A DNA stretch of 64,000 bases, from contig WAID01000008.1 of the NCBI GenBank assembly GCA_016584495.1, positions 186,001 to 250,000 on the forward strand. Direction: 5' to 3'. The position numbers and the translations under genes are program-made. Below the pieces are notes generated by a model, which was given only the letters and a program-made list of their open reading frames with translations, was not told the origin of the DNA and ran no database searches. Source of the stretch: Celoporthe dispersa. Lineage: Eukaryota; Ascomycota; Sordariomycetes; Diaporthales; Cryphonectriaceae. This document shows, piece after piece, positions 11,132 to 24,400 of this stretch. The first letter of the stretch is position 1, and each line of letters opens with the position of its first letter.

Positions 11132-13152
11132 ATGGCCTCGCAACCTGCCGGCCCGTCTGGTGGGATCCCGTACCCTGATCACCACGGCGCCCATCAGATG
11201 TCGCACTTGACACCGTCGAGAAGTGCTCCACAGAGCTCCAGCCTGACCGCAGAACGACCTCCAGCTCTCTCGAGACCTCGCCCTGGACATAATGGCGGCA
11301 ATGGAGCCAGCGGCGGCCGCACAGTCAACCGTCAGCAGTCGTCCATCGGTCTGCGAAGGCTGGGTGCACGCCCGTCTCGCCTCGGAATGACCCCCGTCGC
11401 GAACGACTACCAGCAACAGCAACCACAGCAACCACAACAACAGGCCCCATCTCAGGCCCAAGGGCGACAGAGGGCCGGTCACGATGCGGATGGGCGCAGG
11501 AGATCTTCCTCAGAGCCCGACAGACCGACATGGCTCACACAGCAGCCCCAGGGCGGTGCTGCAGCTCCACCACAGCTACCTGTCGTGCCGGAGGCACCAG
11601 AGGGCGGTGCAAAGGGGAGGGACGGAGGCCGTCCTGGCTTCCACGCCTGCCAATGAGGCAGCAGCAGCAGCAGCGCCAGCACCAGGCCCAACAGCAGCCA
11701 CAGCCCAAGGTCGCTGCAGACCAGGAGTCCGTGTACGACTCGAGGATCGTTGACCTCCTCGATGTTGTCGACCCAGAGGTCTCCACCCTGACGTCCATCA
11801 CCAACCTCCAGAACTCCTTGTTCATACCAAGCCTCGGCCGATGGGTCAACCGCCGACCAACATACGACGTCTCCGCCTGGGGACCGCCGCCCGTGCCTGG
11901 AGACTTTCCAGAGTCCCTCGCGAGCATTGCCGAGCATCAGCAGCCACCCACAGGCCAGGAACCGCGGCCCTCTGCGGACCGGGCGCATAGCATCACGTCC
12001 GAGATCGAGGACACTCACTATGCCGTCCTTCCCCATGGTGCCTCGCTCGAGGGCTGGACCAACGAGGAGGTCGACCGGCTGAACGACCACGTACGCCACA
12101 TGCTCCACTCCCGCCGGTCCAAGTTCAAGCGTGGCTTGAAGGGGTTCGGTAGCTATGTCCGTCGGCCGCTGGGGTTCCTCGTCACGCTCTACGCCACACT
12201 CATCACGCTCTTTGGCCTCGCCTGGGTATTGTTCCTGATCGGCTGGATCAATGTGGGGGGAAGCAGCTTTATCTGATCAACATTATCGACTACACCCTGG
12301 TCGCGCTCTTCGCCATCGTTGGCGACGGCCTGGCGCCCTTCCGTGCCGTCGACACCTACCACATGATATTCATCGCCCACTACCGTAAGTCCGCCATGTC
12401 TGTCCACCGATACCGCTCCTCCCCGCAGCAGATAACTGACGGTGGTCCTCAGACCGCGTGAGCTGGAAGCTGCGCGAGAAGCTCCTCCTGCCGGAGCTGC
12501 GTGATCACAATGACCTGCCCACCGAGGCCGTGCTGCCTGACCTCGAGTCCTCGCACGACACGGCCAGCATCCGCTCGCTGGCGCCCGGCGAGGAGTTCTC
12601 GGTGCTCAGCCCGAAGCAGCAGGAGAAGCTCACCCACCACTCCGAGAAGTACGCCAAGTCGCACACCTTTTACCGCCCGCACGAGACCGAGACCCACTAC
12701 GCCTTTCCCCTCAAGCTCCTGGTCGCCATCACCGTGCTGCTCGACCTGCACAGCTGTCTGCAGATCTCGCTGGGCTCGGTCACGTACGGCATCCCCTACA
12801 AGGACAGGCCGTTCGCCCTCACCACCGTCATCCTGTGCTGCTCCATCACCGCCAACGCCACCGCGGGCCTGCTGATCTGGATCGGGGACAAGCGCACGCG
12901 GAAGAAGGACGTGATCGAGCGGATGACGAGGCAGGAGCTGACGGAAGAGGCCATGAACAAGGTGAAGAAGCAGAACCAGAAGGAGGCGGAGAAGGCGGAG
13001 GCCAAGAAGGAGGAGCAGCAGGAGGGGGCAGGAAGAGCATCTCGATGCCGAGACTAAGCCTGGACAAGCTGACGGGCACTGCCGGCAAGAAGGAGCCGGA
13101 CAGCGCCGGGCCGAGAGAGAAGAAGCAAGCCATCAGGGAAGAGGGAGAGTAA
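11132..13152 (+). CDS. DUF2985 family multi-pass membrane protein
   Basis: Fungal integral membrane protein of unknown biochemical role. Exons 11132..12384 and 12453..13152, with a GTAAGT donor, give 651 residues after three one-base corrections. The first 230 residues are disordered and rich in Gln, Pro, Ser and Arg with poly-Gln runs. Then come LDVVDPEVSTLTSITNLQNS and a membrane part: about four hydrophobic segments (GFLVTLYATLITLFGLAWVL; INIIDYTLVALFAIVGDGLA; LLVAITVLLDLHSCLQISLG; TVILCCSITANATAGLLIWI) with the hydrophilic SWKLREKLLLPELRDHNDLP block between pairs. The tail is a charged Glu/Lys coiled coil. The frame slips at about 11613-11640, at the G6 run 12255-12260 and at the G5 run 13024-13028, each consistent with one lost base; without correction the membrane part is split among three frames. 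Confidence 0.85.
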
Positions 13153-14116
13153 TGAATCTTTTTGGATCTAATCATTCACGGGAAGGGGTATATATACCTG
13201 TGTCGCGGGTGGCATGCATAGCGTCGGTCGTTTCGTATTAGAACTGAGATACCCAAGCATACGTTTTTACTATCTCTTAATGACGGAAATACATAGATAC
13301 ATATATATCTGCATTCCACAGCGGTCAGAACAAGTATGTATTACTCAACACTGCTTGCTTGCAGTATAACATGGCAAGATATAGAATGGTATACTCGTCC
13401 GTCCACAATCATTAAATTTCCCAAGTAGGTTTCTTCCCAAGGCCTGTTTGTCCTGGCCCTCACCATCTCTCTGCACCTCGTCATAAAGCTGCGCCCCCCC
13501 CCCCCCAAAAGAAAAAAGTGTCCAAACCCATTGTATTACTTCACCAAGCCCAATCTCTGACCATGTATACTCAAGTCATGCATCCATCCGCCCCACGTAT
13601 TCAAAAAAGATCATCAAATTAACCCTCCAAAAGAAAGGGAAAGAAAGAAACAAATTCTCGAAACGTCCCGAGACTAAACCACCCATGAAAAAGTAAAATC
13701 ATCTATACTAATCTTTATCCAAAGGAGCGTCATTAAGGGGTATCATAAACATTCTCGTCCATCATCCTTTTGAAATAAATATGCAAAAAGAATTGGGACC
13801 TTGGAAGGCCATCCATCCTTTCCATCCGTTCCGTTCTAAATGAGTGTCGTGAAGGTCCTGTAGATGCAAGTCTTTTTTTTTGTAATCCCCCAAGGGTCGT
13901 GACTTTTCTTTCTTGTCTTCCGTCATTGTTGTTCAGAAATGAGTGTGTCGTGCTTCGTCAAGGCCGTAAGGATCGTCGTCAGTATGCAATATGGTTTTTA
14001 AGCTTGAGACATTATTGTCGTAAAGGAGTGTCTAGAAAGTCGTATGGATAAATCGTGAAAAGGAAAAAAAAAAAGAACAAAATTTTGGATAGAAGCGGTA
14101 GCGGCAGATTGTGTGT
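13153..14116. other. Convergent 3' intergenic region
   Basis: Lies between two genes that converge (DUF2985 + and mucin -), so it should contain both 3' untranslated regions. It has a run of 13 C bases near 13494-13506 followed by A-rich sequence, and no coding frame I can support. Confidence 0.4.
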
Positions 14117-17100
14117 CTAGATGAGGAAGAACCAGGCCATCAGCGGCAAGAGCGCACTGAGACCTGAACCGCCCATCCGCCGGAGCCTGGCAGCACCAGC
14201 CGTGACGGTACCGCTTGAGGAGCTGGAAGAAGTGCCTGTCGTGCTCGTGGTGATGGTCGAGCTCGGGGACCCCGTCGTCCCGGAGCCTGAGGATGCGGCC
14301 GCCGAGGTGCCAGAGGAGGATCCGGTGGCCGACGGTGTCGAGCTGGCTGATTGTCCAGAGCTCGCCGATGAGGTTGCGGTGCCTGACGTCGCAGTACCCG
14401 ACGCTGAACCACTCGAGGCGCTGGAGCCAGAGGTGAGAGACGCCGAGGACACCGACCCAGTCGCGGTCGAGGCTGCAGAGCTGGCTCCCGAGCTCACGCT
14501 GCTAGTAGATGAGCCTGTAGTAGAGACTGTGCCGGATCCTGAGGTCGCGCTGGCCGAGCTAGCTGACGAGGCGCTCGTCGAGGTCGACGAGGGAGGATGG
14601 AGATCGAGCCTGATGTGCCACCAGTCTGCTGGGCCGAGGTCACGACACTCGCGCTTGTCGACTCCTCCGCAGCCGGAGAAGTGGATGTGCTGGGGCTGGT
14701 CGCATCGGACGCGCTGCAGAAGTTCAGGTACTGTGAGAACTGGGTAGTGAGATAGGTCCGGTCAGTCACCTTGTCAGTGGCGCCGTTCACCTCGACACAT
14801 TTAGTGCAGCCATCGTATTGCTTGCTGAAAGCCGAGGTGGGACTGCATAGGCCCTCTGTCTTTCCGACCTTTGCGCCTCGCTGAACGCGTTCTGGCATTC
14901 GGAGTAGCACACGGCCGGAATGGTGCTGGCGTCGAGGTCCTTCTTGAGGAGCATGGTCTTCTTCCTGCTCACGTAGCTGCGCTTCGCACTCCACCAGAGG
15001 TCGGTGGTTGTTGAGCTCTCAGCCGAGCTTGTCGATGTCGCGCCCGAGATGGTGTAGTCAGTGATGGATGTCTGAGAGGCCCAGTTGCCCGTCGTGACAG
15101 TCGTGGTGACGCCGTTGACTACCTCGACAATGAGCTCCTCGGAGAAGATGTCGAAGCTCAAGCCGAACGCGTTGGGGTTCAGCACGAAGTAGCCATCGCT
15201 GAGCTGGTAGTAGCCCGTCTCGTTCGTGTGCCAGGTCACATTCCAGTAGTCCCCGATCTTGTCGCAGTACTGCGGCTCGCAGCTGTAGGTAGCGTCGGGT
15301 GGATTGTTGTACACATCACAGTGGTCTGGCTTGGGCGGGTTGCAGTTCAGCGAGGGAGCACAGCCCCAGGTCAGGTCGGATTTGGGGTTCAGGACAGCTG
15401 TTGCCTCTGCAAGTGCAGCGCTTGTCGCGGTTGAGACGGCGCAGGTCTTGACCGTTTCGATGATCGTGGAGGTCAACGTGATGGTCTGACCCGGCTCAGT
15501 GATAGTGTTGGGGTTTTGGGTCACCTGGATAGGACACGCAGATCAGCATTTTCCGCCCCAAAGAGTACGCACTGGAGAGACCCCGACGTACAGTTTGCGT
15601 CACAGTGATACTCGACCCTGGCAAGGTCCTTGTGACAGTCGAACCTTGCTCGACGAGAGTGGTTGTGACGGGAGGTACCGAGGTCGTGACCACCTCGATG
15701 GATGTCGTGCCTGGCAGCGTGATGGTCTGGCCCGGCTGGGTGACCTATGTTCTCAGGTCAGCATCTGGCAAAAGCAACTCGCTCTCTATGTAATCAGTCA
15801 ACGCACCGTCTGGACTTCGGTCACACCAGGCAGGGTGTATGTCGTCCCAGGAAGGGTTGAGTAGTCGGTAGTCGCGTACGTGTAAGTCTGCAAGGAGTTA
15901 GTCACGGCACTTTTATGTAGACCCTGTATTCTCTAGCTTACCGTCGTAAACGTCTGATAGTAGCTGCTCGTGACGGTCGTGAAGAGCGAGGTGGTCTGCG
16001 TTGCAGTCGTGGTCTGAAGGGTTCCCGGTTAGATTTACTTAAGCTGAAAGGGAGGGGGGGGGCGGTGGTCTTCATAGGAATGCAGGTTTGGACGCACATA
16101 TGGAATACTCGTCGTGAGTGTGACTGAGTGATCCGAGACGATCGTGGACACTAAAGTTGAGACACTGGTGGTCGTGTCGGTCAAGGTAGTCCAATAGCTA
16201 GAAACCAAGGTACTTGTCGAGACCTGGGCACGGGCTATTAGTATTGGAAGGACTTCCATGCTTTACAGGAGGCTTAAAGACCTACCGACGTAGTTGTCAC
16301 GGTTGATACATCCGTTGTTGTCGTCGTAGACACCAGGGTGGTTGTGTACGGGATGGATGTGGTAACCACAGAAGTAGTCCAGAAAGTCACGGATGAGATG
16401 ACCGTATACGGATAACTAGTAGTGAAAGTCGAGACCGACGTCTGTCGAGTGTATCAGGGTCAGCGGCGGATCAAAACGGTCTGAAACTTTCTCTACGCAC
16501 CGATGTTACTGTCGCAGTTGTCGCGTCTGTCAAGGTCTATAGCATAATATGTTAGAATGTGACCATTTCCGCGAGGTCTCTGGGAGGCTGTCGGGGCTCT
16601 AATTACCGATACATCCGTCACGGTGTCTGTCTCGACGGACGTCTGCCATGGGAGCCAGGTCAGTTGCAAGTCTCATACGCCGACGTGTCATCTTGTCAGG
16701 ATTCGACTTACCGTAGTTACTGTCTCGGTCACGTCTTCCGTCGTGGTGGTGGTGACTTCCTGTAGATAGCATAGCATTTTAGCCAGAATGTTCACAGAGC
16801 TGAGATATGGTGGCCAAATAGAACTTCGCGAAAGAACCCCCATTATTGAGATACAAAACCAGACCGGAAGGCGAATCTGTGATGAATAGGTCTGGTTGAG
16901 ACTTCACATAGCCTAAGAAAATCCTTACCTGGGTGGTCGTGTAAGGGATCGACGTCGTGCTGTAGATGGTAGTCCAGAAGCTGGTCGTTACCGTGTGGTC
17001 AACGGTAGTAGGGACCGGATAGCTGAAGGTCGAGACGATTGTACTCCAAGATGTCACAATCTCGGTGGAAACCTGATCGAGGTCCTCTATTAGCTTCATC

Positions 17101-19952
17101 TCCTAAAACAAGAACAAGGCTACACCACAGAGATTGCCGACAGGACATACAGATGTTGAGACATCGGTGGTGACGATAGTCTCGGTCGCGGTTATGTCCT
17201 AGAGAAATCGAGAGCCGGGGTCAGCACGATCAAATATTTCCAGGCGCACTTCTTCCTGGAGGGGTTTTTGTACCTTAGTGATTGTCTGAGTGAAGTCATC
17301 TGTTATCGTGGTCTGGACAGTCTGTATAGATCACACTGCTTAGCTAGAACCCACACCATATTTCGAGGAGGTGTAGCGAGGGGTAGAGAGGCCATCTTGT
17401 CGGACTTATTGAGTCGCACATTTGATGTTCTCTGATGGTTCTGAGCTGTATCAAGGCCTTTGACATACCTGAGTGATCGTGTCCGTGTGTTCCTGGGTAA
17501 TAGTGTACGGGATCGAAGTGGTGGTGGTCACCGTCTCCCAGAAGCTTGTAGTAAATGTCACGTCCGACACGACTGTGGTGGTCACCGGATAGCTCGTTGT
17601 CGAAACGATGGTGGACCATGATGTTACAACATCAGTGGACACGGAAGTGCTAATGGTGGTGATATAGTCCACACTGACAGATACGGAGACCTATCACATG
17701 CGAGGTTAGTAAATCACTTATCACTTCATGGAGTAGTGGACAAGGGAAGATATGGAGGACATACCGAGGTCACAGTATCAGTCTCGGTCGAATAGATATC
17801 CTATAGTAGTCAGGGAGGGTCAGCCTTTACTTGTTCCAAGGTCCACCTTCAAAGACTAGACAGAAAAAGTTGAGGGTCGACACCGAGAATCATGCAACTT
17901 ACCGAGACTACAGTGGTCGGTACGTAAGATGTGATTGTGGTGGGCGAGGTCTCGACGAGCGTAGAGACCTAGCAGTCATTAGATTCCAATGTCATGTAGC
18001 AGTAGGGGAAGGATACCATACTGTTGTGCTGGTCACCGTGTCGGTTATGTAGCTTGTCGAGTAAATTGTATCAACTTCGGTTGTGGTCTTTCCGAGGGAC
18101 TGTTAGCATGCCAGAGTCGAGCAACGAGGGCGGGTCTAGTAGGACTTGGGGATTTAGAATACTTGCCGTTGGCACAACAATGGTGATTGAATCCGAAATG
18201 GTCTGCGTAACGCTCAAGGTCTTCGTGTCCGTAGTCTTGTGCGTTGATACGACGGTCCTGGTCCTGAAAATCGTAGTCTCGCAGGTCGTGGTCGTAGTCT
18301 TGGTGATATCCTTGGTGACCGTGACGGGCTTTGTTGTCGTGATGTCCTTCGTGACCGTAATGTCCTTGGTGGTCGTGGTCGGAACACTGGTAGTCACAGT
18401 CTGCGTCTTCACGTAGGTGACCGGGGTGGTTACCGTCAGCGTGTCAACGGAGGTGACAACCTTGGTGCTGACACTGAAGCAGCTGCTGGGAAGCTCGCCA
18501 GCACTTGAAGTTGTCGAGGTTGCTCGGGCTGGACAATCCGTGACTGTCGGTGCACATGACGTGATCGTGTCCGTTGAGGTTACGTATACCGTGCTTGTAA
18601 TGTCATCCTCGGCTCGTTTGTAGGCCACGGCGCTTGTGAACGCGCACTCGATCTCGGTGACGGTGTATGGGTAAGACTGGGTAGTCATTAGCCGACCATG
18701 AACCCGAAAGTTGAGAATGAAATATGATAGAAATCGCCGAGCCTGGGGAGGTGGACGTGGTAGAAGGATACAGGATGTTGAAAACAAATTCGAGAAATAT
18801 CAATGCTTACCGAAACAATTGTTGTCGGGACCAGTTCGGTTGTCCTGGATTCATGTCAACGTTGAGCTTCATGAGAGCTGTGTCCACAGCCGTGGGAAAT
18901 TTGAAGGAACTCACGTGTAGGACGTGATGTACGTAGTAGTCAGCCAATCCGTCTCCGTCTCGGTGGCCCTGTAGAGTCATCAGCTACACCTGACCACAAG
19001 ATACTTGACGTATGTTTCAACCGGGAGCAACTTACGTGAAGCTGTCGGTTACGGTTGTGCTGGATTTCAGTATTAGCAGTGACCGGCATGATCCAACTAC
19101 AGGAGCCCGACCCCGTTCGGCCAGCGGCAGAGTGAAACTTACTCCTCAAGGTAGGTATCCGTGATGGTCTCATCCAAATAGGCAGTAGTTGTGGTACTGC
19201 ATCAAAGTATTAGTCGGGCTCATTCATCAAGAAAATAGACTACTTTTGTAGCTTAGAGATTTCAGACTCACGTTGTTGGCTGGAAACTGACGACTACGAT
19301 CGTAGTCGATACATAAGCCGTGACAGTCTGTACGGGACGCCCCCAAGAGGAGCCAACAGGATATGGTGAGTACGACGCGCTCGAGGCTGACCACGCAGAG
19401 CTTGAGCAGACCGCTTCCGTTACGCTGTTATGATATTTAGCAGGAGCTGTGGATAACGCATCTCGACTCTGTACATAACATATATGTCGTTTCAAATCAA
19501 GATGCCACCCGCCCCCCGCGAGGACATGAATGACTTACGTGTAGCTTTCAGTCACGGTAGTAGTTGCATTTACCGAGACGGTGGTTCTGGCCACCAGTCA
19601 GTACTTTTCCGGCACACGCTGCGACGCCAGCCGGGCGGCTGCGCAATCCTGAGACTCACGTAGATGTCGCGGTGTACCCAAGCCCAGCAGATCCGGTTTC
19701 CGTCACGGTCACGGTCGATACAACAGCTGAAGCCACTTTTGTCACGGTCGATGTGACTGTCTCATCAACTGTCACGGTAGACACAATGGTTGTGGCTGGC
19801 TCGGTCCAGAAGACAGTTTCGGTGGTTGAAGCTACTGTTGTCGTGCTCCAGCAAACCTCATCGCAGGAAAATGTCTCCGTGGCGTTGGTATATGTCGGTG
19901 TCGAGTCGGCCAAGGCTCTCACCACCATGGCCCCGAGGGCCCAAAAATCCAT
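14117..19952 (-). CDS. 24-exon Ser/Thr-rich GPI-anchored surface glycoprotein
   Basis: Predicted wall or adhesin-like mucin of 1309 residues. Starts at 19952 with a short signal-like helix (MDFWALGAMVVRALA). Exons (- strand order): 19660-19952, 19539-19586, 19272-19424, 19143-19196, 19036-19059, 18915-18968, 18811-18844, 18167-18676, 18022-18099, 17903-17968, 17765-17800, 17469-17690, 17274-17321, 17151-17198, 16929-17072, 16712-16759, 16607-16642, 16501-16536, 16286-16441, 16098-16223, 15942-16013, 15807-15887, 15592-15744, 14117-15524. The small exons encode alternating Thr/Ser-Val/Ile repeats. Exons 12, 15 and 19 are related (SWSTIVST, TSFW, TTSIPYT). Exon 24 has a Cys-rich region (about 12 Cys, e.g. 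GCTKCVEV), a Ser/Ala/Thr/Gly stalk and a C-terminal hydrophobic tail (GLSALLPLMAWFFLI) typical of GPI addition. Two one-base slips in exon 24 (near 14870 and 14592). The intron 18100-18166 has a GC donor. Function inferred from composition only. Confidence 0.85.
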
Positions 19953-21383
19953 AGCGAGTGACCATTCTTCCCCCCCGGAGTTCTTAGGCCTTGCAAATGC
20001 TGAGTCTCTGGCGAACCGAGCAGGAAAACGAGTGTCCAGTAGACCGCCACCAAGCGAGGGATGAGACAGGAGAAGTAAATCTTCTGTCAAGGTCGGCGAG
20101 CTGTGATCAATATTATGAGCAAGTGGCTGGTCGCCTGGGGGAGGGATCAATGTGCCTGCGGACCTTGAGCGGACCGGCTGGGGGGGGGGTGTGCGCTCGA
20201 GGGACGAGAGGCTGAGCCCTGGCAGCAGTACACCTCACACCTCTCAGCTAGGCCAGGTTGTTTATGGGCCAATTACAAAGGTACGGAGACCATTGACTGG
20301 CGGAGATTAAACCGACCTAAGCACACGAAGGACGGCGCTGATGGAGAGAGAGAGCCAGTTGGGAGATCCAGTGGGACCACAAGATCTCTTGCCAACGCCT
20401 TAGACGGGGTGGGCCCTGCAGGCCTCTTCAACAGCAGCAGAACGGGCTGTAGGGCGCGGTTCGTCTCTGGCGTGGCGAGGGTCCGAGAAGGGCCTTCGAC
20501 GTGCAGAACACAATCCCAGAACTAAGAGAATGTGGAAAGATGCCCACCGAACTAGATCTGGGAGAGACACCCGGGGGGGGGGGGGGCAGAAGAGATAACT
20601 CCATGAACATCGGGATTTAGGAAAGCGTCTACCTGCAGTGACTACCGTATATGGCATCTTGACCCTGCAGGACCATGCATGCGAGAAAGCATGTGCGGGT
20701 CGAAAGCTCTGCGAATGGACACGATCGATCCAGGACCGAGCAGGATGGACGACAAAGAGGAGGCCCAGACCTTCAGAGGGTGTGCCTCACGACCGTCGGT
20801 GTACAAGGTGCTGACGGATGCCCTTCCTGGATGTAACCAGCCCCGACGCGGGTTGAGTTGGCGGCCAGCCCATGCTTCTGGTTGGCGCCTTTGTCCGAGA
20901 CCTAGAGACTTCCGTGAATTTGTCTATAGCTTTGTCTCGAGGGGGCCCATGACGAACCAGAACAGACAGTCTCTTGGCCCCGCCGGCCCATACGATGATG
21001 ACAGCAGAAAGGGCACACAAGATGAGCCCGGCGGCATGCAGACAGGGCAGCACTCGATTTGGGATCAAGAACCGCGATGAGAAATATCTCAGTCCTACGG
21101 TGCCATCGCAGCGAGCTGTGCACAACGGATGCAACCATCCGCTCGCGATGTCGAGCCGGTAGGGCAGGATGGACAGAGAGCCCTGCCCTGCCGATGTCCC
21201 TTCAGGTAGGTTGCACAGGCAAGGCTTTCGAGATGGAGTCGGTCAGCAGCGGAGCGGGGACGAGAAGAGCTACCCTTGTCGACAGGGAAGAGGCCCTGCC
21301 AGGGCTGCCAGGGTCCACGAACAGGCACCTTTGGTGTTCCCTGTCCCCTCCGGACCAGACTCGTGAAGTCAGGTACGCAATTG

Positions 21384-21420
<37 letters not shown>

Positions 21421-24400
21421 CGCGCTGTCGTACTATGGTAGTAGAGCGGAGTCGTCCGCACCCGATGCGATGCGATGCCTGCGAACCCTACCAGAGCACA
21501 CCTGTGGAGGGATGAGGGCCCTGCCTGGCCCAACCCTACGAGTGTGCCTCGACAGGCAAGGCCACTCTGCCTCTTCGGGACACCCTGACATCAGCTCTCC
21601 TTCCTCCTGCCAAGTCCTGACGGCCTGACCGTTGTCCTGTTGATCCTAGACATGACTGACCGAGGTGAGCTGGTCGACGATCCACCACCACCACCTCGGA
21701 AGCCGTCGCGCACCCTCCTCCTGCTCCTCTCTGTCCGGCGGGGAAGACGGACTCGCGAAGGTAATTCTGCCCTAGACAATTTTTCCCGTATTGATCGGAG
21801 CCAATGCGGGCGTGAGACAAGTGCAGTACACAGTACGTACCATGTTAGCAAAAGCCTGCACTCTGCGGTAGCAATACGGCAAGTGTTGCGCTTCGACACG
21901 ACAACACGACAACAAGGTAGCATGACAAGGCGTCTGGGCAACAATAGTCTGATCCTAGTGCTGACCTTATCCCAATGATCGGCAGAACATGGTTGCTCAT
22001 GTAGGCCGCACCCGGGGTGTCGTCCCGGCGATGCCATGTGTTTATTCGCTGCCCTATTACGCTACCTGCGTTGTTAGACCTCGGAAGCTGCCATCACGTA
22101 CAGATGGCTTGCATACAGGCCGTGGTCGTCCCGAGACCTACCTACAATAGCAGGCCCGCCGGTGGAAGAAGCAAGCGTAGACACCCTTTTTCTTCTTCTT
22201 TTCTCTCTCTCTCTCTTCCCCCAAGGAGCGGAGAGATGCTGGGAAGACTGGGTATCCTCGAGGAGGAGATCGATCGGGTGCGGGAAGAGAACCTGCGAGA
22301 GAGGTCAGACAAAGATCCTGATCGCATTGCCTTGCCTGTCTGACAGGGTGTATCACTTACCTGACACGCCCTGCCAGGGCAGGCCCAGTAGGACATTTCC
22401 CGTTCCCATAGGGTCCCCATCCAATAGGGTCCCCATCGTCGCACTGTCGAGCTGAGGTAACCTTGAAAAGCGCGAGGCACAAAGATTGCGCGAGCAGCCA
22501 AGAGGGTACCATAGAACGTCGTTCAGCGAGGAAGGGCGAGTCGACAGGAAGGGGCAACGAGAGGGGTAGGTTGCCATATCGGGTGCACTCCACTCCACCA
22601 GGGTGTATACAGTACCTGCTGCGTTGCCGTGGTCATGGTACTACTGCCATGTCGCGACTACTATGTATGGTACCATAAGTATGCTCCATAGTAAGCTTTC
22701 CCTACAGGTGGGGCAGGTGCGGTCGAAGATGGGCCACTCGAGACCCGCCCAAACGGTCCGCTCCACTTGAGCTTATCGATTGATTGGGCCCTAGATCCTA
22801 GATCCCGGTGTCACTGCCCGTTCTGGTTGGGCAGGGCGGGCACACGGGCGGGGTAACCCTTGCCAAGTGGGCTGACAATGCATCCATCTTGGGAAGGGCT
22901 CAGAGCTACCCAACCCACAACCAACATCACTCACTCAATTGTCTTTTCTTCTCGTCAGCATTGCAACCACTCACCGCTGGCTCACGCCACCTCTCACTCT
23001 CTCTTCCCTTCACTTGTCAGCAAGGGCGGAGAAGATCATGATTCACCCGGGTCTTGACGACATTCAGGAATGCACCAGACGTGTCGCGATCGACAGGTCG
23101 CCCTCGTACCCGAGCTCCGTCCCGCCCTGCCGATGAACCCGAGCCCTTACCTTCAACCTTGAGCAGAAGGACTATGCGATACCGTCTGTGATTGTTGGAC
23201 AGAGAAGCTTGCTTCTCACCGCAATGTGCAGTCTATCGCAGGGCAGTGTTGTTGCTGTCGCTGCTGCCTACCGCGCAAGGCTCGGGGACTCGTAAAGGTG
23301 AAAAGCGGTAGAGTCCACATTTGCGGCTGAAAAAAAAAGTCAACAAGGTCATCCTTCTGGAGTCCCTCCCCGCCTTCCGGGTGGGCACTGCTGCGTATTG
23401 CCTGCTGTGTTGTACCATAGCACTACGGTATTATTGCACTTACTGTACGTGGTATCACCACAGAGTAGTTTACAAAGGGACCCCTCGCAGCCGGACGCGA
23501 AGGATTCTGCCGGGTCCCCCCCCTCTGGGTCACTCGCTCGAGGAGATCAGAACCGCAGGATTCGACAGTTCACGTGCGCTCCTCGTTCAACCCAACCTAG
23601 CCATGCACGGCAGGTGGGCGGGTGGGCTGAGGTGACCATCGCACACGCCGATCAACCCAGTCTTGGATACACCTCTCCCCGGCTGCTGTCTCTCGCCCCC
23701 AAGATGGCACACCTCGGCCGTCCGAGAATTGTCGTTCTTGTTCACGGCTGTTCTCTGCCTGTAAAAGGATCAGGAGGTAGCCTCGACACCAACGAGGTGT
23801 GTGTGAGTGCGTCTTTGGTGAGAGGCCAACGCTGACAGGCCGATGGTATAGCGTAGCGACGGCTCAGGGCTGCTGCAAGACTGCCCTTTCTCGTAGGATG
23901 TCTTCCGCACAGCAACCTCGACTTGACGCAAGGGGGGACTGCAGTCTGCTCAGCTGGTTGCTTGAGTGAGTGTATGGTCCTGACAATATCAAACATGACG
24001 CAGATCTTGCCCTTATATTTGAATCCGGGAAGATACACAGGCGAATATGCTGTGCGTCGTGTGGATACTGAGCGTTGAGACACTGCGATCACCTCTACTG
24101 TGCTTGAATGAAAAGCAACAGGTCGGTGGTGTCATCTGGGTCGCATTTCCGCGGTATGCGGCCGGACTGCCTGCCTGCCTGCATACAGATACTGATCTAA
24201 CCGGCTGCAGATAAGCTTTCGTCTTGTCAAGAAGATCTACCACCACCACCACCAACAGCAGCACCTCTCATCTTTTCATGTACGCTTTCCTCGATAGCCT
24301 GGGAAGTCCAGGTCGTGATCCCGGCCTAGAGGTGGCCTGGCAGGCCTGGGTATGAATCCTTGGAAGCAATGGAAGACCACATTTCAGCCGCAAAAACCTC

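Noticed and set aside
11484..11753. Ala/Pro-rich frame overlapping the DUF2985 gene as a separate gene
   Set aside because: It is the third frame of the slipped region and has no start context; the DUF2985 model explains the interval.
14121..14747. 208-codon Val/Glu/Pro-rich frame on the + strand
   Set aside because: Reverse reading of the Ser/Ala/Thr stalk of the mucin; no motif.
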